NCBI GenBank assembly: GCA_023078555.1
Contig: CM041197.1
Location: forward strand, 6,903,810-6,967,809
Length of the DNA stretch: 64,000 bases
Direction: 5' to 3'
Source of the DNA: Ulva prolifera
Taxonomy: Eukaryota; Chlorophyta; Ulvophyceae; Ulvales; Ulvaceae
Both the position numbers and the translations under genes were made by a program. Positions 39,476 through 50,090 of the stretch are shown one piece after another; within the stretch, counting starts at the first letter, position 1; every line of letters begins with the position of its first letter. The notes under the pieces are model-generated. The model saw nothing but the letters and a program-made list of their open reading frames with translations. It was not told where the DNA came from and did no database searches.

Positions 39476-40515
39476 GCACGACCAGATATGCACTTGCAGA
39501 TTTTGCAATTCCATTGAAGACATAAAGAAGGTAATCATTTGGTGCATTCGTGTTTGAGGACGTCCTGGTGTCCAGGAGTGCTTTGTGAACCATCGCCCGC
39601 CACGTGCGTTGTCCATGCACGCCATGTGCGTTGCCCATGCACGGCACGTGCGCACGCCCGCACGACCAGATATGCACATGCAGTTTTAACAGGTCCATTG
39701 CAGAAATGAAGAAGGTAATCATTTTGTCCATTCGTGTTTGAGGACGTCCTGGTGCCCAGGAGTGCATCCTGCACCATCGCACGCCATGTGCGTTGCCCAT
39801 GCACGGCACGTGCGCACGCCCGCACGACCAGATATGCACTTCCAGGTTTGGCAATTCATTTGAAGACATAAAGAAGGTAATCATTTGGTGCATTCGTGTT
39901 TGAGGACGTCCTGGTGTCCAGGAGTGCTTTGTGCACCATCGCACGCCACGTGCATTGTCCATGCACGCCATGTGCGTTGCCCATGCACGGCACGTGCGCA
40001 CGCCCGCACGACCAGATATGCACTTGCAGGTTTGGCAATTCCATTGAAGACATAAAGAAGGTGATCATTTGGTGCATTCGTGTTTGAGGACGTCCTGGTG
40101 TCCAGGAGTGCTTTGTGAACCATCGCCCGCCACGTGCGTTGTCCATGCACGCCATGTGCGTACCCCATGCACGGCACGTGCGCACGCCCGCACGACCAGA
40201 TATGCACATGCAGTTTTAACAGGTCCATTGCAGAAATGAAGAAGATAATCATTTGGTGCATTCGTGTTTGAGGACGTCCTGGTGCCCAGAAGTGCATCCT
40301 GCACCATCGCACGTCACGTGCGTTGCCCATGCACGGCACGTGCGCACGCCCGCACGACCAGATATGCACATGCAGGTTTGACAATTCTATTGAAAACATG
40401 GAGAAGGTTATCATGTTATGCATTCGTGTTTGAGGATGTCCTGGTGTCCAGGAGTGCTTTGTGCACCATCGCACGCCACGTGCGTTGTCCATGCACGCCA
40501 TGTGCGTTGCCCATG

Positions 40516-40533
40516 CACTAGGAGAATGGTGAC
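40516..40533 (+). repeat. Terminal inverted repeat, left end of Element 2
   Basis: CACTAGGAGAATGGTGAC, preceded by ATG of the target duplication. Identical to both ends of Element 1. Confidence 0.96.
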
Positions 40534-41013
40534 ATTCCGGGGCGGAACCGAAGGCGTTCCGCTGACAGAGGAACGTTCCTACGAGGATCTCGACCTTCCG
40601 CCCGCGTGCGTATGCTTCTCAAGGAACGATGGTAGCGGAATGTCCTATGGCTTCCTTGGTGGCCGCGGAATGTCCTATGGCTTCCTCGGTGGCCGCGGAA
40701 TGTCCGATGGCATCCTGGGCAACAGCGCTGACAGGAACGTGTGCTCTTCCATATCGCGAGACCAGGCCAAGCAGTATCCGCAGATGAAGAACACTGGAAA
40801 GCCACTGCAAGCTGTTGCGAAAGCTGCAGCGCACATGCAGGTCCGGCAGACCGAGCTTGGAAATGTGTTGACACATTATGTTGGAAAGGAGTGAGCACAT
40901 AAGGCTGTAAATGGGACGCACATATGCGGCGAGGATTCGCCTGATGGGCTGGTGCAACGCTGGATTGCCTGGGTAGAATATGGACCTCATTCGGAACTCG
41001 GATCTGGCCTGCT
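40534..41013. promoter_or_regulatory. Left subterminal region of Element 2
   Basis: Three copies of a unit of about 30 bp (GGAATGTCCTATGGCTTCC plus TGGTGGCCGC) lie at about 40637–40715, preceded by a GGAACG-rich stretch. The whole matches the right end of Element 1 in reverse. The unequal subterminal regions at the two ends are typical of CACTA elements, where they are read by an element-encoded DNA-binding protein. The open frame through this segment is interrupted differently in the two copies and is not called a gene. Confidence 0.6.
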
Positions 41014-41485
41014 AATGGTCGGTGTGGTACCATCCAGTCGTCTCTGGGGCAGCGCCCGTGTGCCCAGTCAGCATCTTTGTGGAATGGTCGGTGGCTCACC
41101 GACCATTCTGTATGCGAGCAATGCATGCGCCCCCTTCTGGCTCGAGGCCCGTGTGCCCAGTCAGCACCTTTGTGGAATGGTCGGTGGCTCACCAACCATT
41201 CTGTATGCGAGCAATGCATGCGCCCCCTTCTGGCTCGAGGCCCGTGTGCCCAATCAGCACCTTCGTGGAATGGTCGGTGGCTCACCGACCATTCTGTATG
41301 CGAACAATGCATGCGCCCCCTTCTGGCTCGAGGCCCGTGTGCCCAGTCAGCACCTTTGTGGAATGGTCGGTGGCTCACCAACCATTCTGTATGCGAGCAA
41401 TGCATGCGCCCCCTTCTGGCTCGAGGCCCGTGTGCCCAGTCAGCACCTTCGTGGAATGGTCGGTGGCTCACCAACCATTCTGTAT
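41014..41485. repeat. Palindrome array, five copies with 93-bp period
   Basis: Five copies of a palindrome with 12-bp arms (GAATGGTCGGTG ... CACCGACCATTC) and centre GCT begin at 41082, 41175 and onward about every 93 bp; a degenerate copy lies at 41014. In some copies the right arm reads CACCAACC where CACCGACC would pair perfectly. Spacers share CCCAGTCAGCACC and GCAATGCATGCG. No gene. Confidence 0.92.
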
Positions 41486-41780
41486 ACGAGCAATGCATGC
41501 GCCCGGCTGCTCACGTGTCGACAGGATGCCCACGAGCACCGAGTACCGACTTTGAAGAACTCTGTAGTGAGTGTGCTACCTTCCAAGCTTCCCAGAGCGC
41601 TGTGAGTCGCATCAGACGAGGCATGGTTGTTGTCGCGTGACCGCAGTCTCCTCACGGCATTGATATAGACTCAGAGTTTTGTGTCTATCGCTGGTATCGT
41701 CCTGGCGTCTACTGCGGCTAGCGGATTGTGTGCTGCGTCCCGGAAGTTTTTTCAGATAATTACGGATAGAGTTGTAGAAG

Positions 41781-44700
41781 ATGTCTGTCGTGGGTGGTGA
41801 GGAAGCTGTAGCCTGTCGCCCTGGCGATGTCCAGCCTGACACTAGCGTAGCTGCTACCACCCCACCCGCCTGTCTGCGGCCGGCGATGTCTCCCGTGATT
41901 GGCACGCTGATATCTCGGTCAGGCCATTTTACGGACTTGGGGCGCGTCGGCCGTAAAGGACAGCCCGGCTCTGACAGCGCTTGCGACGCTTGGTTGAATG
42001 CCGGGCTACAGGCGGTGGGCCGTGTCTCGCAAACAGTAGAACAGGGCGTAGCATACGTGAAATATTCTGTAGTGCTCGCTTGTCTGCAACTCGGGGCGTG
42101 GATGCGCGAGCAGGAGGAGTTGTTGGTGCCAGCATGGGAGGGAATCTCAGCACCTCCACCTGGATGTGACGCCCCTTGTGTGTTGGCGAAGTTGTACGGT
42201 CAGAAAAAGGTGTGCCCACCCCAGACCCAGGAGGTCCGTTCTGTTTGGCCCCGACATTACACACGGGAAATGCACTGTCGGCGCCCATGCCCATCCGCCA
42301 CACCCCCGCCCTTGTCACACCCGCCCTTGTTTGTGAATTCGCCATCCCGAGTCCCCCCGGATCATGTAGGTGCCTGTAACTGGGAATGTTGGCCAGCATG
42401 CCCCACCAGCGCCCGCTCGGGCGACTACCGAATCGGGTCACGCTGGGGCTGCTGGCTCCGAGACTGTGCAACAGAGCGACAGGGCGGCGCGCGGGCTCCC
42501 GCAGTTGAAGAGCTCCAAGAAGCGGAAACAGCCCGATGCCCCCCCGAAGGAACACGGCAGTATGATCCCCCCCCCCCCCCCCCCCCCTCTACGACACTTG
42601 TGTACTGTCGACAGTGCCTCCCTGTCGCCGTGTTTCCGACAGTTGCACGTGGTGTATCACGTTGTGTGAGCGGGGTGTGTTTTGTAGAGTACTACGTCGC
42701 CACTCCTCGGGCCATGTTGTGGGCCTGGTGCTTTTTCTTCAGTGGCCTCCCCCCAGACGCTCAGTGCATGGACGTGCCCAGCACCAAGCGTTCAGAGGCC
42801 GAGGAGGGGACGGGCGGTAAAAAGGGCAAAGCCAAACTCAAGGTGCCCGAGCCCACCTGCAACGTGCCGGTGGGTTGTAACCCCCTGTGCTCGTTGTTTT
42901 TGTACGAGAAGACGAGGGCGGCACTTCTCTGCTCTGAAAGCGGCTGGTCTCCAAGCGATGAATTGGCAGTGCGGGTCTATCAGGAGACAGCTTGCCGATC
43001 CGTCCTGTCAGGGCACAAGGGTGAGGTGTCCAAAGCTGTGACAAACTTGGCCGCCGGTGGGGGTCTGCTTACCGACATCCACGCATTCTACCCTCATCTC
43101 ATAGACGTACATGTGCGTTCCTCCTCTCTGGGCACCCTCTACAAACTTGCCTGGCGCATGTGACGTTGACCAGTAGCCTATCGCTGTTGTCCCCATTCCG
43201 GCCTTGCGTGTGTCCTTTTCGCCCAATCGGGGAATCAGGTAAGGGGTGCAGCGATTTAGCAAACAGACCGTCTGCAGGACATTGACATCATCGGGGAGTT
43301 TGTTGCGGCCGTCTATAATCTGGCCCCTTTTGTTGTGGAGTACGCAGCGGCACACCCTCTGCTGAATCCGAGGCTGGTGTGGCTCCTTCAAATACGAATC
43401 TCCCTGTAGCCACGACTACGGCGTGTGTTAGCTGCACATGTAGTCACTCAATCTAGGAGTTGTATACTCAACTAGCATGCAGGAGTCTGATCAATCGAGG
43501 CTTTTTGCTGAATGCTTCGCAGATGTCACGACGTTCCACCAAGCCATGCTTAGTGCCTGCGTCGCGTACATGCCAGTACGTGGGTCCTCCTGCGGGTCGG
43601 GGCTGCAGCTTTGCTTCGCCGCCTACCAGGCTATGGTGTTTGGGTGGGCGCACGCAGACCCCGATGTCAAGCAGCGGGTCCCGGGGTGGGAATATGAACC
43701 CTATCGCGAGGCCGGGCCCTGCTTTTTGGATCCTCTCATGGCGGCCATACTGGTCACCGCTGTGAACACTTCCTGTGCGTCCCTAGACTGCCTCTGCCTG
43801 TTCCGAGGTGTTGCTGGTTCGGCTCCCTGGTTTGGTAGTGTACGCGATGCCTTTCCCCCGGTGGGCCTCTAAACGGTACCCCGCTTGCAGGGCTGTCACC
43901 CACCGGCGTCGGGAGCCCGGTGCACCGTTTCACCTCCCTCCTCATTGACGTCTGCCCGGGCGATACCATCTGGCATTGGGCATTGAGGGCATGGCGGTTC
44001 CTGTGCACCACCAGTGTCCCTGAGATTGAAGGTGCCGCAGATCAAGGGGGCGCAAAGAAGAAGAGTAAGTTGCTTGCCCTTGTCCCAGCGTCGTTCCAGG
44101 ACATTGAGGACTGGGGGTACGACGCGGCGCAAATCCTGGCTACAAGGGCTATCGTCATGGGGATGCAGGTTCCAGAATGCGCCAGGTGTGTCATGCCGCT
44201 CATGTGAGTTTTCCTGGATGCCCTGCAGTGTCATAACAGCGTTCAACAGCCCGCGTGAGACACAGCTAGGGGGATGGTTTCAAACACACTCGCTGTTTGT
44301 ACAGCGGCGAGCTTGGGCACCTCCCACATTGTGTACGCCAGCAGCTACCCCCCGATGCCCTGGGTGCACCGCTGGTGTCCACTGCGGAGGGGGGTGGGAA
44401 TAGTTCCACCTGCACCACCGGCGGTGGAAAGGGATCTGGTAGCGACGTGGACAAGGGTGATGGGGACCTCGCCGGGCGCAGGGCGCAGCCCAAGCCACGG
44501 ACTGGCGCGAGTGCGTCTGTCTGGGGCCTACCAAAGGCCGCGGGTGGGGGGAGTGGTGGCAGTGGCCCCGCCGCTGCAGCCGCCGGCACTGACAACGCCG
44601 CAGCTGCGCTGTCGCAGCCGGCTCAGCAGGCAGCTGCTGCCGGGGGGGGCCTGCCGAAGCCCCTGGGTGGGGGGGGTGGTGGCAGTGGCCCTGCCGCTGC

Positions 44701-45600
44701 AGCCGCCGGCACTGGCAACGCCGCAGCTGCGCTGTCGCAGCCGGCTCAGCAGGCAGCTGCTGCCGGGGGGGGCCTGCCGAAGGCCGCGGGTGGGGGGAGT
44801 GGTGGCAGTGGCCCCGCTGCTGCAGCCGCCGGCACTGGCAACGCCGCAGCTGCGCTGTCGCAGCCGGCTCAGCAGGCAGCTGCTGCCGGGGGGGGCCTGC
44901 CGAAGGCCGCGGGTGGGGGGAGTGGTGGCAGTGGCCCCGCCGCTGCAGCCGCCGGCACTGGCAACGCCGCAGCTGCGCTGTCGCAGCCGGCTCAGCAGGC
45001 AGCTGCTGCCGGGGGGGGCCTGCCGAAGGCCGCGGGTGGGGGGAGTGGTGGCAGTGGCCCCGCCGCTGCAGCCGCCGGCACTGACAACGCCGCAGCTGCG
45101 CTGTCGCAGCCTGCTCAGCAGGCAGCTGCTGCCGGGGGGGGCCTGCCGAAGGCCGCGGGTGGGGGGAGTGGTGGCAGTGGCCCCGCCGCTGCAGCCGCCG
45201 GCACTGACAACGCCGCAGCTGCGCTGTCGCAGCCGGCTCAGCAGGCAGCTGCTGCCGGGGGGGGCCTGCCGAAGGCCGCGGGTGGGGGGGGGGGGTGGCA
45301 GTGGCCCCGCCGCTGCAGCCGCCGGCACTGGCAACGCCGCAGCTGCGCTGTCGCAGCCGGCTCAGCAGGCAGCTGCTGCCGGGGGGGGCCTGCCGAAGGC
45401 CGCGGGTGGGGGGGGGGGGGGTGTCCGCAGATAGGCCAGGATCTGGCAGCAGCTCGGGGCCCAGGGATGATTGGGGCTGCGCGTCAGGGCCACCAACGGC
45501 CCTGAACGCATCATGGCCCGACGGAGGTACCCTTCTGGGTACTCTGGCCCGCGTGTCAGGCGTTGCCCCCCCCTCTTCGGATCCATCCTCTGGGGTCTTG

Positions 45601-45636
<36 letters not shown>

Positions 45637-46255
45637 CGGAGGGGGGGGCACCCCGAGCGTCGTGAGGTCCACCGCCTCACAGCCCCCAACGGTCGGGCCT
45701 CAGTATGACCCCGTCGACCCCACGTCGGGACCAGACCGCCCTATGTGGGACCCAGCGACCTCGCTGGTGCCAGCCGGTCCTGGGACTCTTGTAGTATCCG
45801 TTAACAAGCAGGACCGTGGCCGCAAGACCGTCATAACCATAAATGACGATCCGCCTTCGTCCGGTCCATCCACCTGCGACAGGGAGACGAAGCTGCAGTG
45901 TGCCGCTGCCATGTGGGGGACAATGACGCGCTGCAACCCGCGTCTACAGTCACCCGGGGATGACCAGAGGATCATGCTCATGGTGGTCCTTTCTAGCCAT
46001 GGGCTGATTCCAGACGCCACCACCATGAACGAGGTCCTCTTGACGAGTCAGGAGGTGTGTCGCTGGTTGTATGAGTCCCCTGTCCACCTACGTCGTCCCT
46101 GTCCGGTCCACTGTATCTACGATCCCGAAGTGTGACCTCGTGATGTGGCCTAACTGGCGCCGTGTTTGCAGTCTCCCCAAGACCCCATTGGTGAACTACG
46201 AGAGGCGCTGGGTAAACTGGAGGCGGATGACGGTGACATTGCCGGCGGGGAGTAG
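41781..46255 (+). CDS. Unrecognised multi-exon transposon gene with 41-residue repeat
   Basis: Function unknown; no known domain recognised. A frame-consistent model starts at the ATG at 41781 and uses exons 41781–42209, 42370–42559, 42757–43106, 43278–43376, 43483–43774, 43891–44168, 44342–46054 and 46172–46255 (TAG), with donors such as GTGTGC, GTATGA, GTACAT and GTGCGT and acceptors mostly ending CAG. Visible features are a basic stretch KSSKKRKQ in exon 2 (possible nuclear signal), a Lys-rich KKGKAKLK in exon 3, and a Trp- and Cys-containing middle part. Exon 7 has seven full 41-residue Gly/Ala-rich repeats (GLPKAAGGGSGGSG then PAAAAAGT), and the C-terminal tail is acidic (LGKLEADDGDIAGGE). 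Poly-G tracts near 45285, 45410 and 45603 shift the frame, either real damage or sequence error; the frames before the first and after the last tract agree. It faces the protease gene, and TGTAA occurs about 90 bp after the stop. Exon borders are tentative. Confidence 0.55.
42567..42587. repeat. Run of 21 cytosines
   Basis: An uninterrupted C21 tract within the proposed second intron of the gene at 41781–46255. Length is likely unstable in the genome and unreliable in the assembly. Confidence 0.9.
44525..45424 (+). repeat. Coding minisatellite, 123-bp unit, seven copies plus a partial
   Basis: Units start at 44525, 44648, 44771, 44894, 45017, 45140 and 45263, with a partial at 45387. The 123-bp period is 41 codons, so copy number can change without breaking the frame. 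The last full unit is 124 bp because its G tract gained a base. Each unit encodes a Gly-rich linker, an Ala block and LSQPAQQAAAAGG. Units are nearly identical; the most visible difference is GTDN versus GTGN. Confidence 0.93.
45603..45636. repeat. Run of 34 guanines
   Basis: A G34 tract in the proposed large exon, followed by one C and further G runs. It could form G-quadruplex structures and is an expected site of polymerase slippage and sequencing error. Confidence 0.9.
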
Positions 46256-46771
46256 GCTGCCTGTAGATTTGTAGGGAATTTGAAGGGGTTCATTGCAGTG
46301 GCGTGTGTGTGTTAGCGTGGGGGTGCGATGTGCCACAACACGGATCTGTAACCTGCAGTCCGTGTATACCTATGCAATTACTGGTGCGTATTGTCTCGAG
46401 CTGATACTTATGTTCGTGATGCCATTTCGCTGCAGCTGCACTGTACCTCGTTATCTCGAGTACTGCAGCGCTGCGGGCTGCTGCCAGGGGGGCACAGTTG
46501 ACACTGGTCTGAACACAATAGGTACATAAGGCAAGACGCCGTAGTTAACCTACGGATTTCGACTCAGTATCCCAATCGTTATCGCGTGTAAACATAACTA
46601 TCCATCCTCAATGGCTTCAGTTCGCGTGCAACACATGTCTGCTGTTAGTATTACAATCATCAAACGACTCAACTTTGTCAGTCGTTTCTGCTAAAATAAC
46701 ATCCGCCTGGACAGCAGCAGTCATCTACTGAGCAGCGCAGCTGCTGTACTCAACATGCGCATATTCTGTAT
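46256..46771. other. Intergenic space between two convergent genes
   Basis: Holds the presumed 3' ends of the gene ending at 46255 (+) and the protease gene ending at 46772 (-). TGTAA near 46347 is a plausible poly(A) signal for the former. Nothing else recognised. Confidence 0.5.
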
Positions 46772-49558
46772 TTATCGCCTAAGGCTTGGCAATGACATTT
46801 GGAATAGGGATTTATACTCGGCGTTCAGGGCCATCGCCGGCTTCTGAACACTGGGGACAATTTCAGGCCACAATGTCGTCCTGAACCAGTGCCTGCAGAC
46901 AGATGCTCCGGCGTCAGAAGACATGCCAACTATCGATGGTGCCTGGACATGGACACGCGCAACGTACATGCATTGCACTGTGGGAGGCAATTGGTGGCTG
47001 GAGCGGTACCGTAGTTCCTCTTCCGTGAGGTCCGGGCAGATAGGCTCCTTCAGGTTCACATCCCACCTGGCATCAATTAAGATGCGTCGGGCCTCCTCTG
47101 AGCCTAGGCGACCAACGAAATCCCCTGCACGCCCCTTATTCTCCCATTCTTGTAGCAGTGTACGTGCCATGAGGACACGGTATATCACTACATGCTCCGC
47201 CTTCAACAGCTTCAGCCGGCTGACAGCCCCCCGTTCCACAGCGGACCCGTCGCTGGAGGACAATACCACCATGTTCTGGCGACCCTGGTCGCACTGTTTA
47301 ATGGCGTCACCCACAGCCTCTGCCATCAGGCAGGTGTGGACCCCGCAGTCAAAGGTATTCCTCTGTTCAGGAACACCTTTCACCTGCACACCGCGCCTGT
47401 GTTCAGAGGCCCCACTTGTGGCTGGCAGGACTAGTCCGCCACACTGTGATGCGGTGTAACTGACGGCGACAGTGAGGTGACACACAGATGAGACATACCA
47501 CGCGTAACTTGAGGAGGTACTTCGGCTTCGGCGCTGGCAGGGCACCTTGTTTGGCTCCGCGCTTCGGCTGGTGCTTCTGTCGACCAGGTGTCGATAACCC
47601 CTCTGGCAGCTCAGTTAGGGGGGGTTCCCCCTTAAGGCCCTGACACAGCGCCAGGCTCATCACGTCTATGAGGGCAGTTGGTGCTGACGCCGACGCGTCG
47701 GCAAGTGAGTCGAACCAGCTCATTACGGGGCACTTCCCAAGCAGCAGAAGCCCTGCATGTAGGGGTGGTTAGAGTGTCCACAGCGGCACTGTGTCATACG
47801 GCACAAACGGGGGAAGGTGGGGAAATCGGGGGGTTTTGGGGGGGGGTGTTCACATGCACAGTCACAAGTGCATACGATGGTATTTGGAATCGCACTTGGA
47901 GAGAACACCGCTGCAAGTGCCCAGTGCTTCCCCGTTGGCACCGGGATGAGGATACACCTTGAGTTTAGTGCGTCCGCCCTCTTCAGCCACTTGGCGAGGT
48001 GCATCAGCATTCTACGGGCCTCGGGGTCGCTGCTAGGGTCACGGGTGACCAGTCCTGCGATGTGGTCAGACGGGACCGCAATGACCCCCGGCCCGGCTAG
48101 GACAGCCGCCTTCACTACCGCATACTGCACCGGGATGGAGCTGAACCACTCTGTCACCCAGAACTCCCGGAAGTGGTCGACAGCCACATGTACCGTCAAT
48201 TTCGTGGCACCGAAATCTGCCAGGTGGACTTCAACACTGGGCACTCTAGTGCTGCCTGATGGACACTCCACGTCCACCACGTCGAGCTTCTGGCCGCGGA
48301 GGAGGTTCCCCGTGGGGGCCACGTGCGACATTTCAGCGGCCAGCCGCTTCAGCGGCCGGGCATCCGACCTCTCCGGAGCCCGGTTCATTGGCTGTCTCCC
48401 TCCCCCGCCCTCCGGTGGCAGCAAGCTCTCTGGGGACAAGAACCCCTTCCCCACGGCGGGTGGGTGAGCTGCGCCTTCCCTACCGTCTGGGGTGTCCACC
48501 TCCATCGGCCCAGCGGCACCGGCTACCTGGCGCGGCGACGCCGGTGTGGGCCCAGGAGGGTCCTGGGCGGCTGCAGCCAGTACTGCGCCGCGGCTGAACC
48601 TCCTGGGCTGGGCAGGGTGCATCATTGCACGCCCAGAAGCAGCAGCCCCCTTTGCCTTGGGGGCCGCGCACTCCTGTCGATCCGGCAGAGCCGCTGGCGG
48701 TGTTGCCGCCACTGCACGTTCCGCTGCGTCATCGTCCCGGGGGCTGTCGGGGGCTGGTGCCAGGCGGGACGCCACCGTGGTCCCCACAGCGCTCTGGCCG
48801 CAGGATTCTGCCCTCTCGGGAGGGCCAGGCTCGGGGGCCTGCGGTGACCCAGATGGCATGACACCGCCATGCGGGGCCGACAGCTGTGCACCTTGGGGTT
48901 CGAGCTGCGGCGGCATTACTGGCGCCGTTAAGCGGGCCTCGAGGACCGCCGGTCTGGGCCACATCGGTGTGGCTTGTGGGGCGCTGGCCTGGAGCCTATC
49001 CCACCATGCTGCAATCGGCCGGCCACCGATGGTCATCCGGAGGCGAAGCAGAAGCCCTGCCATGGTCTCGTCGGGGCCTTGGGTCGTGGCGACGGACCTG
49101 TACACCATGATGGCATGCACCCCGCACGGTGCTTCTGACTGGACGGCCCGCTGAAACGCGGCTTCTCGCATCGCGACCCATAGCAGCTTTAAATGGTGCG
49201 TAGCAGCTAGGTATGGAGTACTTGCGCCCGCTACTTCGCGGGTTAGTACCCTTCCCATGGACGAGAAGCCTGCCAACATCCTGGACTCCGCCTTTTTATC
49301 GCCGGCAAGGATGGTATCTATCATAGCGACATCGTAAGCTGTCAGTACCCAGCCGGATGCCATCATGTCCACCGGAAAGCCGTGTGGCCTGTCCATGACC
49401 AGCGACGGGATGCGGTGCCCAGGAACCGAGTTCCCCTGTGACGCTACCTCCACGAATCTATAAAAAGTAGGCTCATATTGAGCTCTACTATCTAATTCAG
49501 TGAGGTACCTCTTCAGCGTTTGCACGGTGATCGTGGCAATGTTCAACGTTGAAGACAT
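46772..49558 (-). CDS. Ulp1-like (C48) cysteine protease of the CACTA element
   Basis: Predicted SUMO/ubiquitin-like-protein protease of the Ulp1 (peptidase C48) type. Three phase-0 exons join cleanly: 49558–47876, 47732–47499 and 47383–46772, giving 842 residues; introns are 143 and 115 bp with GTATGC and GTATGT donors. The start MSSTLNIATITVQTL is the first Met after the palindrome array. The first 440 or so residues are unassigned, then Pro/Ala-rich. The protease core shows the family order: His in GKHWALAAV (about 545), Asp in WFDSL (about 569), and Gln and Cys in PEQRNTFDCGVH (about 646 and 652). Joining the exons is what brings these four together. Some plant DNA transposons carry Ulp1-type genes (known for Mutator-like elements and some CACTA); their role in transposition is unclear. 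About 190 unassigned residues follow the Cys. The first intron's acceptor has an alternative nearby (CATGCAG, 47754). Confidence 0.82.
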
Positions 49559-49783
49559 CGGAATGAATCGCGGGCCACGGGCTCGAACGACAATGGGAGC
49601 TAATACTACACAAGCTGGAGCGAGACGCGTGGTGTACTGTAAAGGAGGTACATGGATACAGCGCGTGTGAGAAGCACGTGTCCTTGAGAAGCCAGGCTGG
49701 CCTTGGCCAACTCCACATGACGTCACAGCAGCGACGCTGTGCACGCGGGCATCCTGTAGACACTTGAGTAGTGCTGGGCACAT

Positions 49784-50060
49784 GCATTGCTCGCATGCGG
49801 AATGGTTGGTGGGCCACCAACCATTCCACGGTGGCGCTGACTGGGCACATGCATTGCTCGCATGCGGAATGGTTGGTGGGCCACCAACCATTCCACGGTG
49901 GCGCTGACTGGGCACATGCATTGCTCGCATGCGGAATGGTTGGTGGGCCACCAACCATTCCACGGTGGCGCTGACTGGGCACATGCATTGCTCGCATGCG
50001 GAATGGTTGGTGGGCCACCAACCATTCCACGGTGGCGCTGACTGGGCACATGCATTCCGC
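49784..50060. repeat. Palindrome array between transposase and protease genes
   Basis: Four nearly identical copies with a 67-bp period (palindromes start at 49800, 49867, 49934 and 50001). Arms are GAATGGTTGGTGG and its complement. Spacers carry GGTGGCGCTGACTGGGCAC and ATGCATTGCTCGCATGCG, itself partly palindromic. The array lies upstream of the protease start and just past the transposase stop, so it could serve as promoter element, terminator, insulator or binding array. The high identity between copies suggests recent expansion. Confidence 0.93.
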
Positions 50061-50090
50061 ATGGTGGCCGCCATATGGGGGATGACCTAC

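Larger units (their letters stand above)
27328..40515. repeat. 162/184-bp satellite array, middle block
   Basis: Same satellite family as the left block, resuming at the monomer position where Element 1 interrupted it. The first three bases (GTT, 27328–27330) are the right copy of Element 1's target duplication and the last three (ATG, 40513–40515) the left copy of Element 2's. Compared with the left block, monomers here more often have GCCCTCACGACC, CGCCCGCCACG and CCCATGCCCGGC variants, so subfamilies are regionally enriched. A shortened monomer lacking about 22 bp (GTGCGTACGCCC) recurs near 38570 and 39100. No gene seen. Confidence 0.97.

Noticed and set aside
41781..43163. A single uninterrupted 460-residue protein
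   Set aside because: The middle part includes a C21 tract and a low-complexity stretch, while a neighbouring frame gives a better exon with a basic motif between sound splice sites. The spliced model was preferred.
44280..45689. A 469-codon frame antisense to the Gly/Ala-rich repeat
   Set aside because: It is the mirror of a GC-rich coding repeat in which few stops can occur; the sense strand has flanking exons with matching phases.
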